This document shows positions 45,449 to 55,808 of a stretch of 64,000 nucleotides of DNA, piece by piece. How positions within the stretch are numbered: the stretch's first letter is position 1; each line of letters begins with the position of its first letter. A program made the position numbers and the translations under genes. Source of the DNA: Acidobacteriota bacterium (GTDB taxonomy: Bacteria > Acidobacteriota > Terriglobia > Acidiferrales > UBA7541). The stretch is taken from the NCBI GenBank assembly GCA_013289855.1, contig JABCZD010000005.1, positions 310,001 to 374,000 on the forward strand, in the 5' to 3' direction. The notes below the pieces were generated by a model. It was given only the letters and a program-made list of their open reading frames with translations, did not search any database and had not been told where the DNA came from.

Positions 45449-45470
45449 GGGCCCGCGCGGCCGCGGGCCC
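45449..45470 (+). terminator. Strong GC hairpin after csp
   Basis: GGGCCCGCG-CGGC-CGCGGGCCC: a perfect nine-base stem with a four-base loop, starting eight bases behind the stop. No T-run follows, so it may act as a Rho-independent pause or as a 3' stabiliser. Confidence 0.55.
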
Positions 45471-45565
45471 ACAAAGCACTCGGCGGTTTTCGAAGCGCAA
45501 GCCGCCTGCCAAAACGATTCGAATCCAAATCTTATAGCGCAAGTGAATCGACCAAGGAGGATACG

Positions 45566-45826
45566 GTGCAGACGATGCAAGAGGGGCAGACCATCAAGCA
45601 TGAGGTTTACGGGCTGGGAATTGTTACCGCCTCGGACCAGGAACGCACGGCGGTGGACTTCGACGATCACGGGCCGAAGCTGTTTGTTACCGCTATCATG
45701 ACCGCGGAACTCATCGGCGAAGCTCCGGCTACGCCACCGAAGACCAAGCGCCGCCGCAAGGCCTCCACGGTAGCGAAGGCTGCCAAAAAGGCTGCCGCCG
45801 CCGCAGTGCGCGCCGCCGCAGCGTAG
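45566..45826 (+). CDS. Small basic-tailed protein with UvrD/Tudor-like beta core
   Basis: 86 residues, GTG start preceded by AAGGAGG (45554-45560), five bases away. Residues 1-45 (EGQTIKHEVYGLGIVTASDQ, RTAVDFDDHGPKLFV) resemble the small beta-barrel at the C-terminus of UvrD/PcrA helicases. The tail (54-86) is Lys/Arg/Ala-rich (KRRRKASTVAKAAKKAAA) like a histone H1 tail, and would bind nucleic acid. It follows csp on the same strand. A nucleoid or RNA role is inferred from composition. It is not recognised as a named family. Confidence 0.7.
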   Translation: MQTMQEGQTIKHEVYGLGIVTASDQERTAVDFDDHGPKLFVTAIMTAELIGEAPATPPKTKRRRKASTVAKAAKKAAAAAVRAAAA

Positions 45827-46109
45827 TCCGCGATAAATTCCGTCCGCGATTTTTCCTTCCTTGATTTTTCTCAGGTCTTAAATCTCCCTCGTGCCAACTC
45901 GGCGCGGGGGTGTGTTTAAACTTGCGTGACAAGAGCGCGCCTGCCCCGGCCGCTGGAGCTGCCCGCAATTCGTACTCTCTAATAATCGATTGGCAACCCA
46001 GGGCTCTCCGGTTGTGGAACGTGAGTATCATTCATCTACGGGCCCAACGATACGAACGTTTGCAGGCACAGCGGTTTGCTTGAGGCGACTGGCCTGCCGT
46101 GGAGAATCT

Positions 46110-47297
46110 ATGTTCAGCAGAAGACTGACGTTATGGGCCATGCTGTTTTTGTTGATCGCAGCGACGGGACCCGCGGCGCGGCCGCAAGCTGCGCCGGGCG
46201 TCACGGATAAAGAAATATTGATCGGTTCGTGCTCGGCGCTGGACGGGCCATCGAAATTTTTGGGCACGGAAACAGTTGCCGGAGCCAGAGCGTATTTTGA
46301 ATTGGTCAACGAAGCGGGAGGCGTGGAAGGAAGAAAACTACGTCTGGTGGCCCGTGACGACAGCTACGATCCTACAAAGACCGAAGCCTGCTTTAACGAG
46401 TTGATGAGTCAGAAGGTATTTGCACTGGGCTTTTTTGTGGGCACGCCGACGGCGGTGAAATATGTGCCCATGGCGGAGAGCAACAAAATTCCGCTGGTGG
46501 GCCTGTTCACCGGAGCACAAACACTGTACCAGCCCTTGCGGCATTGGGTGATCAATGTCCGCGCCTCCTATTTTGACGAAACGCGCGAGCAGATCGACGG
46601 GCTCTGGAATGTGCTGGGATATAAGAAGATCGGGGTGATCTATCCGGACGATCCGTTTGGAGCGGCAGTGCTCGAGGGTGTGCAAGCCGCGTTGAAGGCG
46701 CACGGAGCGGAGCCCATCGCCATCGCCTCGTACCCGCGGCAAACGGCGCAAGTGGGCAAAGCGATTGACACGGTGCGCGCGGCAAATCCTGACGCGGTGG
46801 TGGTCGTAGGCCCTTCGAATACCACGACCCCGATTTTGAAGCTGGCGCACGTGAAAGGCTGGAAGCCGCTATTTTTGACGGTGTCGTTTGTGGGTACGGA
46901 TGAATTGATTTCCGCAGCCGGTGACGATGCCGAAGGCGTGGTGATCACGCAGGTGGTGCCACCCTACTATCTGACGGACTTGAAGGCGGTGAAATTGTAT
47001 CGCGGTGCGCTGCAGAAATTCTCTCCCGGCGTGCAACCTAACTTCGTGAGCTTCGAGGGATTTGTCGACGCCATGGTGCTGGTGGAAGGATTGAAACGCG
47101 CGGGCAAAGAGTTGACGCGCGACGGGTTAATTCGCGGAATCGAGTCCATACATGAGCTGGACCTAGGTCTTGGTCCGCAATTGAAACTCGATTACAGCGC
47201 CAAGGATCACAAAGGCTTCGATCACGTGGTGCCGACGGTGGTGCGCGGGGGCCGCGCGGTCCCGTTCACGGATTGGTCGATGGCGGTGCCGAAGTGA
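46110..47297 (+). CDS. LivJ-like periplasmic substrate-binding protein
   Basis: 395 residues from the ATG at 46110, right behind GGAGAA (46101-46106). Signal peptide MFSRRLTLWAMLFLLIAATG. The mature part is a type-I periplasmic fold of the branched-chain amino acid binding class (Peripla_BP_6): KEILIGSCSALDGPSKFLGT at the start with the ligand-loop, KLRLVARDDSYDPTKTEACF, WVINVRASYFDETREQIDGL, IGVIYPDDPFGAAVLEGVQ, and a C-terminal DYSAKDHKGFDHVVPTVVRG. No permease or ATPase gene is nearby; the solo gene may serve another LIV/urea transporter or act as a sensor. It converges on lipA, with three bases between stops. Confidence 0.9.
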   Translation: MFSRRLTLWAMLFLLIAATGPAARPQAAPGVTDKEILIGSCSALDGPSKFLGTETVAGARAYFELVNEAGGVEGRKLRLVARDDSYDPTKTEACFNELMSQKVFALGFFVGTPTAVKYVPMAESNKIPLVGLFTGAQTLYQPLRHWVINVRASYFDETREQIDGLWNVLGYKKIGVIYPDDPFGAAVLEGVQAALKAHGAEPIAIASYPRQTAQVGKAIDTVRAANPDAVVVVGPSNTTTPILKLAHVKGWKPLFLTVSFVGTDELISAAGDDAEGVVITQVVPPYYLTDLKAVKLYRGALQKFSPGVQPNFVSFEGFVDAMVLVEGLKRAGKELTRDGLIRGIESIHELDLGLGPQLKLDYSAKDHKGFDHVVPTVVRGGRAVPFTDWSMAVPK

Positions 47298-47300
47298 TGT

Positions 47301-48221
47301 CTACTTTAGCGCGGATTCGGTTTGCTCAAAGGCGTGGTAGGAAGAGCGCACCAGCGGACCAGCTTCTACGTGACTAAAACCCATGGCTTCGCCACGGACT
47401 TTGTACTCTGCAAATTCGTCGGGGTGGACGTAGCGAATGATGGGTAAGTGGTCGCGCGTGGGCTGTAAGTACTGACCGAGCGTGAGGATGTTGGTGCGCT
47501 GGGCCGCCAAATCCTGCATGGTGGCGAGGACTTCTTCGGTTTCTTCGCCGAGCCCCAGCATCAGGCCGGTTTTGGTTGGGACTTCGGGATGGGCTTCTTT
47601 CGAGCGCCGCAGCAATTCCAGAGAGCGTTCGTAGACTGCGCCTTTGCGCACCTGGCGATAGAGGCGCGGCACGGTTTCCGTGTTGTGATTCAGCACGTCC
47701 GGACGCGTGGCCAGGACCAGATTGAGGGCGTCCCAATTACCGCGAAAATCCGGAATTAAAACTTCTACCTTGCAACCCGGTACGCGGCGACGAATTTCCT
47801 GAATGGTACGGGCAAAGATTTGTGCGCCGCCGTCGGGCTGATCGTCGCGATTCACGCTGGTGACTACCGCGTATCGCAGCTTCATGCGGGCTACGGCTTC
47901 CGCTACACGCAAGGGCTCGTCCTCATCCGGCGGCCCTGCGGGCCTCCCACTCGGGACGGCGCAGAAACCGCAGGCGCGCGTGCAGATGTCCCCCAGAATC
48001 ATGAAGGTAGCGGTGCCGTGTTCCCAGCATTCGCCCATGTTGGGGCAGCGGGCGCTTTCGCAAACGGTGTGCAAATCGAGCGTGCGCATGGTGCGCTTGA
48101 GTTCCTGGTAACGGTCGCCACCAAAAAATTTGACGCGCAGCCAGTCCGGGCGCGGGTGGGCGTTTGGCGACGGCATAGGAGCGGGCACGGCGTTGGAGAC
48201 GATGTTGAAGGGCGAGGCCAT
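47301..48221 (-). CDS. lipA: Lipoyl synthase
   Basis: 306 residues, with the ATG at 48221 taken as start (ATG 48248 is possible; neither has a good ribosome binding site). A radical-SAM enzyme that inserts two sulfurs into the octanoyl arm of lipoyl domains, including that of the 2-oxoglutarate dehydrogenase E2. Both clusters are complete: auxiliary C54-x4-C59-x5-C65 ([12 protein letters not shown]) and SAM C80-x3-C84-x2-C87 (CTRACGFC). [23 protein letters not shown] and the C-terminal RSSYHAFE signature support it. No lipB is visible. Confidence 0.95.
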   Translation of the reverse strand: MASPFNIVSNAVPAPMPSPNAHPRPDWLRVKFFGGDRYQELKRTMRTLDLHTVCESARCPNMGECWEHGTATFMILGDICTRACGFCAVPSGRPAGPPDEDEPLRVAEAVARMKLRYAVVTSVNRDDQPDGGAQIFARTIQEIRRRVPGCKVEVLIPDFRGNWDALNLVLATRPDVLNHNTETVPRLYRQVRKGAVYERSLELLRRSKEAHPEVPTKTGLMLGLGEETEEVLATMQDLAAQRTNILTLGQYLQPTRDHLPIIRYVHPDEFAEYKVRGEAMGFSHVEAGPLVRSSYHAFEQTESALK

Positions 48222-48408
48222 GTGGCAGAGTAGCGATTTTACCTGCATTGGCGCTGGCTTACAAATGAAGAGGGTTTGTCCCCGCTTGCGTCTGTTACTT
48301 GCATAGGTTGGTTGCACATGCCACTTGCATATCGCCAGAGGTGGGAGGCATGATTCCGAAACAAACGCCCCGCCTGCTGCGTTGTAAATGAAAATGAGGG
48401 GTTGAACC

Positions 48409-50880
48409 ATGAATTTGAAAGCCGACTTCCTTCAGTTTCTCCACGACCTGAAATTTGCGGTGCGCTCGCTGATGCGCGCCAAAGGTTTGGCGATCACCGT
48501 GGTGCTTACGCTGGCGTTGGGGATCGGCGCTAACGCAGCTATTTTCAGCGTGGTACGTGGAGTACTGCTGCGGCCGCTGGTGAATCGCGACGAAAACCGT
48601 CTGGTGTACATCCGGCAAAGCGCGTTGGGCATTGGCTCCGAAGACGCGGCATTTTCCGTGCCGGAGATACACGACCTCCGCGATAGCGTCAAAACCCTGG
48701 ATGCCTTTGGCGACTTTTCGACCATCGGTTTTTCCATGGTCGGGCTAGGCGAGCCGCGCGAGGTGCGCGCGGGCGTGGTGGGTGGATCGTATTTCACTGT
48801 AATGGGATTGCGCCCGGTGCTGGGCCGGCTGCTGGACGCACAAGATGACGGCCCGAACGCCGCCGGCGCGGCGGTGCTGACGTATCGTTTCTGGAGCACG
48901 GCCTGCAAGAGCGATCCGTCGGTCATCGGGAAGGTGATTCGGTTGGACACGCGGACAGCAACGATTGTTGGAGTGCTGGAACCGTCGGTGCCCTATCCCG
49001 CGGAAACAGAGATCATTGCCAACGTGGTGACCAGCCCGCACCATCTTTCGGCGACCATGGTGACCGGGCGAGTGCATCGCATGACGGAGTTGTTTGGCCA
49101 CCTTGCACCTGGCTCAACACTGGAATCGGCGCGCGTTGAGCTCCGCACTGCCTACGCCGCAATGGTGAAAGAGCATCCCGAAGCGTATGGGAAGCAAGCC
49201 GATTTTCAGATCGAGGCCACGATGCTGCGCGATCAGATTACCTCGCGCGCCAGAACCGTCCTGCTGGTGCTGCTGGCGGCGTCGGGGCTGGTGTTCATCA
49301 TTGCGTGCTCCAACGTGGCCAACCTGGTGCTTTCGCGAACGGTGCGGCGCGAAGGCGAATTGGCCATTCGCGCGGCGCTAGGCGCAAATGCCAGCGCGCT
49401 AAGGCGGACGTTGTTGGCGGAGAGCTTACTGCTGTGCGGCGCGGGAGCCGCGCTTGGCGTGCTCAGCGCGTGGCCAATCGTGGCGGTGCTGGCGCGCTAT
49501 GCGTCGCGTTTTTCCGTACGGGCGCTGGATTTGAAAGTTGATGCGAGCTTGTTGTGGGTCGGCGCGGTGTTGGCCATTTTTGCGGCCGTGCTGCTCGCGT
49601 ACATTCCACGTTTGCCGTCAGCGGACACGCCGAAGGGGCTATCGCTGTCGAATGGCAGCGTCCGCATTACCGGCAGCACCAGCCGGCGATTGCGTTTGTT
49701 CACGGTGACGCAGATTGCCGCGTCCTTCATTCTGCTGGCCGGCGCGGGCGCACTGCTCAAGACGCTGATCGCACTGCAAGCGGCGCAGACTGGGCTCGAC
49801 ACGCAGCACGTGCTCGCAATCAATGTGCCGGTAATTACCTACGGGAAAACCCCCGATCAGGTCGTGGGCTTCTACAAAGAATCCATGCGGCGCATCAACG
49901 AGTTGCCGGGCGTCGACAGCGTGGCGATTGGAACCACCGTTCCGTGGCGCGACGCGGGAATCTTTGGTCCGGGGTTCGAGTTTTCAGCGGACGGCCACGT
50001 CAGCGCACCAGGTGAGGAAGATCCGCGCGCGCAGTTGCGGGCCATTTCGCCCAATTTTTTCGCGGCACTGGGCGTCCCGATTATTGCCGGCCGCGATTTC
50101 AACGATGCGGATCGCAAAGATAGCGAGCCCGTGGTAATTGTGAGCCAGACCCTGGCGCAGCGCATGTTTCCGAATCAAGATGCGGTCAATCGCCATATGA
50201 TGTGGACGGATCCGGTGATGAAGTTTATCGACATCAGCACCGCGCCCCGACGCATCGTTGGCGTGGCTGCCGATATCGACGACGACCATGTAAATCCCGG
50301 ACCGACCCTAACCGTGTATCACCCATTCGAGCAGCAGACTTGGGGAGGCCGCATGTTCGTGCACACGCGGGCTAATCCGTACGCGCTGGTGACCCCGATC
50401 ACGCGCATTATCCGTGACCTCGCCGTGGACCAGCCCGTCGAGCACGCGGCTACACTGGAAGATGTGCGCGCGGAAGTGCTGGCTCCGGATCGCCTGAATA
50501 CGCTGGTGTTCGGGGGATTTGCCGCCGTCGCGCTATTGATCGCGCTGGTAGGGGTTGCGGGCGTGCTGGCGTTCTCCGTAAGTGCGCGGACGCGCGAGTT
50601 TGGCGTGAGAATCGCTCTCGGAGCGCAAGCCGGAAACATTCTTACCGGCGTGCTCATGGAAGGCGTGGTGATCGCGGTGATTGGTGTTGCCGCGGGCGTT
50701 TTCGTGGGATACGGTTTGCTGCGCCTTTTGGGCAGTTCCATTCTCGATTTGAAGACGCCCGGAATGCTGCCGCTGATTGGATCCGCTGTGGTGATTCTTG
50801 CGGCCGCGGTGATTGCGTCCGCCATCCCCGCGGCGCGTGCTGCGCGAGTGGATACCGTGCGCGCGCTGCGGGCGGATTAG
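48409..50880 (+). CDS. MacB/FtsX-like ABC permease without the ADOP N-terminal domain
   Basis: 823 residues. First helix [22 protein letters not shown], a MacB periplasmic core (residues about 40-260), FtsX helices 2-4 ([19 protein letters not shown], 285-), a second core (about 430-690), and a final block ending [19 protein letters not shown]. The layout equals the permease at 37096 except that the roughly 90-residue N-terminal ADOP domain is missing and the protein starts directly at the loop before helix 1. No ATPase or PadR gene accompanies it. Substrate unknown. It is divergent from lipA, and the two coding starts are 187 bases apart. Confidence 0.9.
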   Translation: MNLKADFLQFLHDLKFAVRSLMRAKGLAITVVLTLALGIGANAAIFSVVRGVLLRPLVNRDENRLVYIRQSALGIGSEDAAFSVPEIHDLRDSVKTLDAFGDFSTIGFSMVGLGEPREVRAGVVGGSYFTVMGLRPVLGRLLDAQDDGPNAAGAAVLTYRFWSTACKSDPSVIGKVIRLDTRTATIVGVLEPSVPYPAETEIIANVVTSPHHLSATMVTGRVHRMTELFGHLAPGSTLESARVELRTAYAAMVKEHPEAYGKQADFQIEATMLRDQITSRARTVLLVLLAASGLVFIIACSNVANLVLSRTVRREGELAIRAALGANASALRRTLLAESLLLCGAGAALGVLSAWPIVAVLARYASRFSVRALDLKVDASLLWVGAVLAIFAAVLLAYIPRLPSADTPKGLSLSNGSVRITGSTSRRLRLFTVTQIAASFILLAGAGALLKTLIALQAAQTGLDTQHVLAINVPVITYGKTPDQVVGFYKESMRRINELPGVDSVAIGTTVPWRDAGIFGPGFEFSADGHVSAPGEEDPRAQLRAISPNFFAALGVPIIAGRDFNDADRKDSEPVVIVSQTLAQRMFPNQDAVNRHMMWTDPVMKFIDISTAPRRIVGVAADIDDDHVNPGPTLTVYHPFEQQTWGGRMFVHTRANPYALVTPITRIIRDLAVDQPVEHAATLEDVRAEVLAPDRLNTLVFGGFAAVALLIALVGVAGVLAFSVSARTREFGVRIALGAQAGNILTGVLMEGVVIAVIGVAAGVFVGYGLLRLLGSSILDLKTPGMLPLIGSAVVILAAAVIASAIPAARAARVDTVRALRAD

Positions 50881-50926
50881 GTTCTGCGTTTGTCGGAACG
50901 AATCTTGAATTTTGAGGCGATCGAGT

Positions 50927-51196
50927 ATGTGCCGGAATATCAAACCGCTCTTCAATTACGAACCGCCGGTAACTCCCGACGAGGTGCGCGCGGCTTCGCT
51001 GCAATTCGTGCGTAAGATCACCGGCTTCAACAAACCGTCGCAAGCCAACGAAGCGCGGTTCCTGCAGGGCGTCGATGAAATTGCCAGCGCCGCAAATCGT
51101 CTGCTGCGATCGCTTGAAACGAACGCGCTTCCGAAGAACCGGGAAGTAGAGGCGACGAAAGCGAAAGCTCGCGCCGCCATGAGATTCGGCGCCTGA
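50927..51196 (+). CDS. DUF2277 family protein
   Basis: 89 residues from the ATG at 50927. MCRNIKPLFNYEPPVTPDEV is the invariant DUF2277 N-terminus, and FVRKITGFNKPSQANEARF is the second conserved block. A 40-residue helix follows (DEIASAANRLLRSLETN). The family is small, cytoplasmic and of unknown function, found in soil bacteria. It is a separate cistron 46 bases behind the permease gene, possibly cotranscribed. Confidence 0.9.
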   Translation: MCRNIKPLFNYEPPVTPDEVRAASLQFVRKITGFNKPSQANEARFLQGVDEIASAANRLLRSLETNALPKNREVEATKAKARAAMRFGA

Positions 51197-51272
51197 GCCT
51201 GGCAATCGGCTTTCGCAGAAATATTCCCGCGAGATTGATCCAAGTAAGAAGTTCGTCCGGGGAAAACGCGCG

Positions 51273-51548
51273 TTAGAGGGACTGGCGCGAGGAGCGTACA
51301 AAGTCGCGCAGCACGGTGACGTTCGGGCCGTAGGCGCCCATGCGGCCGGCGTCCACGGGCAAACCCATACGCTCGGCTAGATCGAGGTCGATGTTGGCGT
51401 CATCCAATTCAGAAAGACTGAAGCCGGCAGCGGGCAGCACGCGATTCAGGCCGCTGGGATAAATCGGCCGCGGCGGGCGGTGACGCTGCCAGGGACGGCG
51501 CGCCAGTTCGTAAAATTGTTGCCAATCGCGTTTGTGCCAGGTGGTCAT
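51273..51548 (-). CDS. Small hypothetical protein, weakly ribosomal L13e-like
   Basis: 91 residues, not recognised with certainty. The order aromatic/basic N-terminus (WHKRDWQQFYELARRPWQRH), then LNRVLPAAGFSLSELDDANI and LDLAERMGLPVDAGRMG, resembles short bacterial proteins annotated as L13e-like (LxxAGFSLxELxxAGI...AxxLGIPVD). A ribosome role in bacteria is unproven. Its ATG overlaps the stop of a short upstream frame (51545-51775), which is itself doubtful. Confidence 0.6.
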   Translation of the reverse strand: MTTWHKRDWQQFYELARRPWQRHRPPRPIYPSGLNRVLPAAGFSLSELDDANIDLDLAERMGLPVDAGRMGAYGPNVTVLRDFVRSSRQSL

Positions 51549-51847
51549 CTGAGTCTATATCTCGATATACGTTCCACTCGCAGTCTTGGATGCGCTATTG
51601 CGGTAGAAGGTTCACTCCATTCGGTAAATGTAGCCATCGGGTAATCCGTGCAATAGCGGTGGCCATTTCGCTGGAGTTCCGCTGCCGCCGTCGTCGCGCT
51701 CGCCAAGCAGTGCAGCGTGAAGATACTGCACAATTCCGCGAAGGGGCGATTTTCCTTGGCTAATGTTTCAAACACGTTACGTAGAGAATTGTTTCGGTTT
51801 GCCTGAGGAAAGGCCGGCCGCAGAGTTATCGGTAGAGGGGGAAGAGG

Positions 51848-52657
51848 TTAGCGGCGGGCCCGGTCTTTGCGCACGGCTTCGTCAATCAGCGCGTCGAGTT
51901 CACTGCGCGTCAGCGTGACCGGTTCTTCTTCTTTCTCGACGCTGTCGCTGGTGACCGGCAATTCCGCTCCGCCGCCCGGAGGCGCTTCCACAAAGTAGCG
52001 CGCGCGCGCGGCCATCAACTTCGCCACTTCCCGGCCAGAGAGCAGCTCCGGCGTTCCCACCATTTCCGCGGCCAGCGTAATTTTCGCGGCGTGCTCGATC
52101 GTTTCCATGCGGAAAAACGCGGTCAGCAAATCCGGCCCACAGGTTACCGCGCCGTGATTGGCCAGCAGCATGGCATCGTAGTGGGCTACAAAGGGTTCCA
52201 GCGCGGCGCTCAGTTCCGGCGTGCCTGGGGTGCCATAGCGCACCAGCGGAATCTGGCATAGACCGATAATCACCTCAGGCAATAGCGCTTGATCCAGCGC
52301 GCGGCCCGCCACGGCAAATCCTGTGGACGTCGGCGGATGCGCGTGGCAAATAGCGTAGACGTCCGAGCGCATGCGGTAAAACAACAGGTGCATGGCCAAT
52401 TCCGAAGAAAATTTTCGCTCCCCGGAAATTTGCCGCCCGCCCAGATCCGTAACCACCAGATCGCCCGGACGCAGGTGGCCTTTGTTCATGCACGTCGGAG
52501 TGGTAAGAATACGGTCCGCGCCCAACCGCACGGAGAGATTTCCTTCGCAGGCCACGATGAAGCCGCGGTCGTGCATCCACCGGCCCGCCACGCAAATCTC
52601 GTGGCGGTGCTGGTCTTCGCTCTTGACGTGGCCGGGTGTTACCGAATGTTCAAACAT
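51848..52657 (-). CDS. Class II aldolase/adducin family protein
   Basis: 269 residues from the ATG at 52657; frames further upstream have no coding look. Class II aldolases use zinc to cleave or epimerise phosphosugars such as fuculose- or ribulose-phosphate. ACEGNLSVRLGADRIL is the substrate loop, GHLRPGDLVVTDL the next conserved block, SSELAMH contains the catalytic glutamate E86, CHAHPP holds zinc ligands H105 and H107, and MLLANHGAVTCG the third histidine. A 40-residue acidic tail (SVEKEEEPVTLTRSEL) is extra. No sugar operon is nearby, so the substrate is open. Confidence 0.88.
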   Translation of the reverse strand: MFEHSVTPGHVKSEDQHRHEICVAGRWMHDRGFIVACEGNLSVRLGADRILTTPTCMNKGHLRPGDLVVTDLGGRQISGERKFSSELAMHLLFYRMRSDVYAICHAHPPTSTGFAVAGRALDQALLPEVIIGLCQIPLVRYGTPGTPELSAALEPFVAHYDAMLLANHGAVTCGPDLLTAFFRMETIEHAAKITLAAEMVGTPELLSGREVAKLMAARARYFVEAPPGGGAELPVTSDSVEKEEEPVTLTRSELDALIDEAVRKDRARR

Positions 52658-52827
52658 GGGCGTATACGCGGCAGGTAGGCGGGGCTCCCACGCCGCGGAG
52701 CGGAAGCATACACATTTCAGTCCGCCTACGCCAGCAAGAAAAAGTAAAATTGTAAGATTGGCCGCCGAACGCGCGGCCGCCACCAGCGCTTGCTCAAGGG
52801 CCGGCGAGTCTTGGCTCGCACCTCCCC

Positions 52828-54099
52828 TTAGGCGTAGATACCGCGCAGTTTCAGTGCGCTCGCTACGCGATCGATGGCCAGCATATACGCGGCTATGCGG
52901 TTGTTGACGTGGTGCGTCTCGGCATAGCGCACCACTTGGTCGAAAGCATTGTCCATCACGTCGAGCAGGCGCTCGTTAACTTCGCTTTCGCGCCAGAAGA
53001 AGCCCTGGCGATCCTGTACCCACTCAAAATAGCTCACCGTCACGCCGCCGGCGTTGCCCAGAATATCGGGTACGGTGAAGATGCCTTTGCCGTCGATGAT
53101 GGCATCGGCTTGCGAGGTGGTGGGACCGTTGGCGCCTTCGCACAGGATTTTTGCCTGTACCTGGCTGGCGTTCTTTTCCGTGATTTGATTCTCGATGGCC
53201 GCTGGAATGGTGATTTCGCAGGGCTGGAAAAGCACGTCGCGCGAACTCATTTTCGTTCCGCCGCCGGGATAGTCCTGCAGAGTTTTTTTCTGTGCGTACA
53301 CCCAGTCGATGACTTTGGGCATATCGAAGCCATGCTCGTTGTACAGTCCGCCGGCGATATCGGCGAGGCCGACGATCTTGTAGCCGGCTTTGTGCATCAA
53401 TTCGGCGGCCAGCGAACCCACATTGCCAAACCCCTGCACCACCACGCGGCAGCCTTCCTTCTTGATGCCCAGTTTGGCGATGGCTTTGTTGCAGCACATC
53501 ATCACGCCGCGGCCGGTGGCTTCGCGTCTGCCAGCGGAGCCGCCCAGTTCGATGGGCTTGCCGGTAACCACCGCGGTGGTGGCCTGACCCAGGTGCATGG
53601 CGTAAGTGTCCATCACCCAGGCCATGGTTTGTTCGTTGGTGCCCACATCCGGCGCTGGCACGTCTTTTTCGGGCCCCAGCCAGTTGGACAGTTCCGCAGT
53701 GTAACGGCGGGTCAGGCGCTCCAATTCGAGCTTAGACATTTTCTGCGGATTACAAATCACGCCGCCTTTGGCGCCGCCAAATGGAATGTTCACCACCGCG
53801 CATTTCCAGGTCATCCAGGTGGCCAGGGCGCGCACTTCGTCCAGGCTCACGTCTGGCGCAAAGCGGATGCCGCCTTTGCCCGGGCCGCGCACCGTGGAGT
53901 GCAGCACGCGATAGCCGGTGAACACTTGCAGCGTGCCGTTGTCCATTCCCACCGGAATGTACAGCGTGATCTCTTTGCTGGGATGTTTCAGGTAGTGATA
54001 CAGGCCCTGCTCCAGATTCAGTTTTTTCGCGGCGATTTCAAAACGCGCTTCGGCATTTTGGTAAACATTCAGTTCTTCGGGCGTGGGTACCTGGGACAT
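52828..54099 (-). CDS. gdhA: Glu/Leu/Phe/Val dehydrogenase (glutamate dehydrogenase)
   Basis: 423 residues, typical for hexameric NAD(P)-dependent glutamate dehydrogenases. It converts glutamate to 2-oxoglutarate and ammonia reversibly, next to the TCA entry served by the 2-oxoglutarate dehydrogenase gene. [10 protein letters not shown] (71-80), [20 protein letters not shown] with substrate and catalytic lysines, [19 protein letters not shown], the Rossmann segment [19 protein letters not shown], and C-terminal [19 protein letters not shown] mark the family. The start has an excellent CAGGAGAG ribosome binding site. The coenzyme is not certain. Confidence 0.95.
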   Translation of the reverse strand: MSQVPTPEELNVYQNAEARFEIAAKKLNLEQGLYHYLKHPSKEITLYIPVGMDNGTLQVFTGYRVLHSTVRGPGKGGIRFAPDVSLDEVRALATWMTWKCAVVNIPFGGAKGGVICNPQKMSKLELERLTRRYTAELSNWLGPEKDVPAPDVGTNEQTMAWVMDTYAMHLGQATTAVVTGKPIELGGSAGRREATGRGVMMCCNKAIAKLGIKKEGCRVVVQGFGNVGSLAAELMHKAGYKIVGLADIAGGLYNEHGFDMPKVIDWVYAQKKTLQDYPGGGTKMSSRDVLFQPCEITIPAAIENQITEKNASQVQAKILCEGANGPTTSQADAIIDGKGIFTVPDILGNAGGVTVSYFEWVQDRQGFFWRESEVNERLLDVMDNAFDQVVRYAETHHVNNRIAAYMLAIDRVASALKLRGIYA

Positions 54100-54380
54100 G
54101 CATACTCTCCTGAAAAGTTTGCGTCTTCCCGTTCGCGCGGGATTATATGACGTCGTTTGCTAGAGAAGGTTCGCAGTGTTTTCGCAGCAGCGCAAAGCTA
54201 ACCTGCGCCTTCTCGATCGTTACACTTGGATTCGAGGACAAACGCGTGCTTTTTGCGAGCTACCCACTCGCCGCGCGTCATTTGTCCGGGCCACCAGTAT
54301 ACGAACCCGGACCTGTCTGCCGCAAGGCGTGGCCTGTTAGCACGCGCGAAATGGCTACCGAACAACCATGTGTATGCCTC

Positions 54381-55748
54381 TCACTGCGCGGCCGCGGAAC
54401 AGCGCATCTCCAAGCCAACCGCCCAGCGGCGCTGGAAGCCCTTCCAGTATTTGTCGCCATCGCTGAATTTTGCGCCCACGGACTCGCCTCGTTTCAGCGG
54501 CCACACGCCATCATTGGATTTTTCTGGCGCGACGTGCAAATACGCGCGCCTGCTTTCGTCGCCCTTAAGGTACAAATCCAGAAACGCGGTTATAAAATGC
54601 TGGTTGATGGCGGTGATGCGCTCCTTGCGCCACACGGGCTCGTCGAAGTATTCCTGCGTGGTGAACGAGGTGCGCGCTTCGGCGGGTGCGGGATTGCCGC
54701 CCACATTGTGTCGCGCGTTCTCGTACACCAGCATGCAGCGCTCGGAGTTCACCGCCTTTTCAAACGCCGGAGCGATACCATGCGAAAAATCGGAAATATC
54801 ATCCTGGTCTCCGGCGATCATCAGCAGCGGGATATGAATTCCGGCCAGGCCTGCGGCATCCCACATGTTATTGGGCGGCTGGTTGCCCCACGGTGCAATG
54901 GCCACCACGGCTTTGACTTCTTTGCGCAAGCGTGACTGATATTCGGGGTTGCCGGCAGTCCAATGGTCGAAATATCCTCCGGGCACAAACTGGGCGGCCA
55001 TCGAGGATTTGCTATATCCCGCGCCGGCACTGGCCAGTGCGCCATATCCGCCCATCGAGTACCCCACGATGGCCACACGCGAAGCGTCGATCAGGCCATG
55101 CAAGAAATTTCCGGCGGGGACGGCCAGTGCCTCCAGCGCTTCGATCGTGAACAACTGATCGCTGGCGCGGTTCAGCAGCGTGCTGGAAAATTCCTTCTCT
55201 TGGCCAATCACCGAATCGGTATGGTCGATGGCGGCCACCACATAGCCCTTGGAGGCGAGATTCTCCGTCAGATAGCTCAAGAAAAAACGCGAGCCCGGGT
55301 AGCCATGGGACACGATCACCAGCGGAAACGGTGTGCCTGCAATCGGAGTAGCGTCGCGTAGGGCTTTGCCGGCGACGGCGGTTTCGTGAGCTTTCTCGCT
55401 GCTGCGCGGCATCGGCATTTCGTAAACGGTGCGCTCTTCCGTGCCTTTCGGGATCACCGCGGGATACCAGACTTCCACGGTTAAAGGCCGATCGTAGGTG
55501 GGAGCCTTACCGGTGGCTTTGTCGAAATTCAGAATGTCGGGTTGCCCCGGATTGTGCAGCACCACGGTGCGCACGCCCACGCCGTAAGGGCCGCGCGGCG
55601 CTAGCTCTGGCGCATCAACCGGCGGCACGCTGAAAAATGTTTCCGCGGGAGTCTGCGCGTGTGACGACAAGCCGCAAGCAAGGCCCATCATCACGAGCAT
55701 CGTCGCCATCGCCGCAACCTTTAAACTCACCAACCTTCGCCCGCTCAT
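54381..55748 (-). CDS. Secreted alpha/beta hydrolase, PAF-acetylhydrolase-like
   Basis: 455 residues from the ATG at 55748, which has GGAGG six bases upstream; signal peptide to about residue 32 (LACGLSSHA). The core is an alpha/beta hydrolase: strand and oxyanion region PLVIVSHGYPGSRFFLSYL, nucleophile elbow VAIVGYSMGGYG, an acid near IPLLMIAGDQDD, and histidine in YENARHNVGG. The arrangement resembles platelet-activating-factor acetylhydrolases and dienelactone hydrolases. The C-terminal part (about 350-455) contains the YLKGDESRRAYL segment. Substrate is unknown; probably an extracytoplasmic esterase. Confidence 0.87.
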   Translation of the reverse strand: MSGRRLVSLKVAAMATMLVMMGLACGLSSHAQTPAETFFSVPPVDAPELAPRGPYGVGVRTVVLHNPGQPDILNFDKATGKAPTYDRPLTVEVWYPAVIPKGTEERTVYEMPMPRSSEKAHETAVAGKALRDATPIAGTPFPLVIVSHGYPGSRFFLSYLTENLASKGYVVAAIDHTDSVIGQEKEFSSTLLNRASDQLFTIEALEALAVPAGNFLHGLIDASRVAIVGYSMGGYGALASAGAGYSKSSMAAQFVPGGYFDHWTAGNPEYQSRLRKEVKAVVAIAPWGNQPPNNMWDAAGLAGIHIPLLMIAGDQDDISDFSHGIAPAFEKAVNSERCMLVYENARHNVGGNPAPAEARTSFTTQEYFDEPVWRKERITAINQHFITAFLDLYLKGDESRRAYLHVAPEKSNDGVWPLKRGESVGAKFSDGDKYWKGFQRRWAVGLEMRCSAAAQ

Positions 55749-55808
55749 AAGAGCCTCCAAAGCCCGCTCAAGATAGCAGTTTCGCGGCTATTTGCGGTTG
55801 AAATTTCG

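Noticed and set aside
51545..51775. 76-codon frame whose stop overlaps the start of the gene at 51548
   Set aside because: The overlap looks like coupling, but composition is unlike neighbouring genes and no similarity is seen; left as doubtful.
52909..54150. Open frame of 413 codons antisense to glutamate dehydrogenase
   Set aside because: His/Gly-rich composition without homology; the sense gene is certain.
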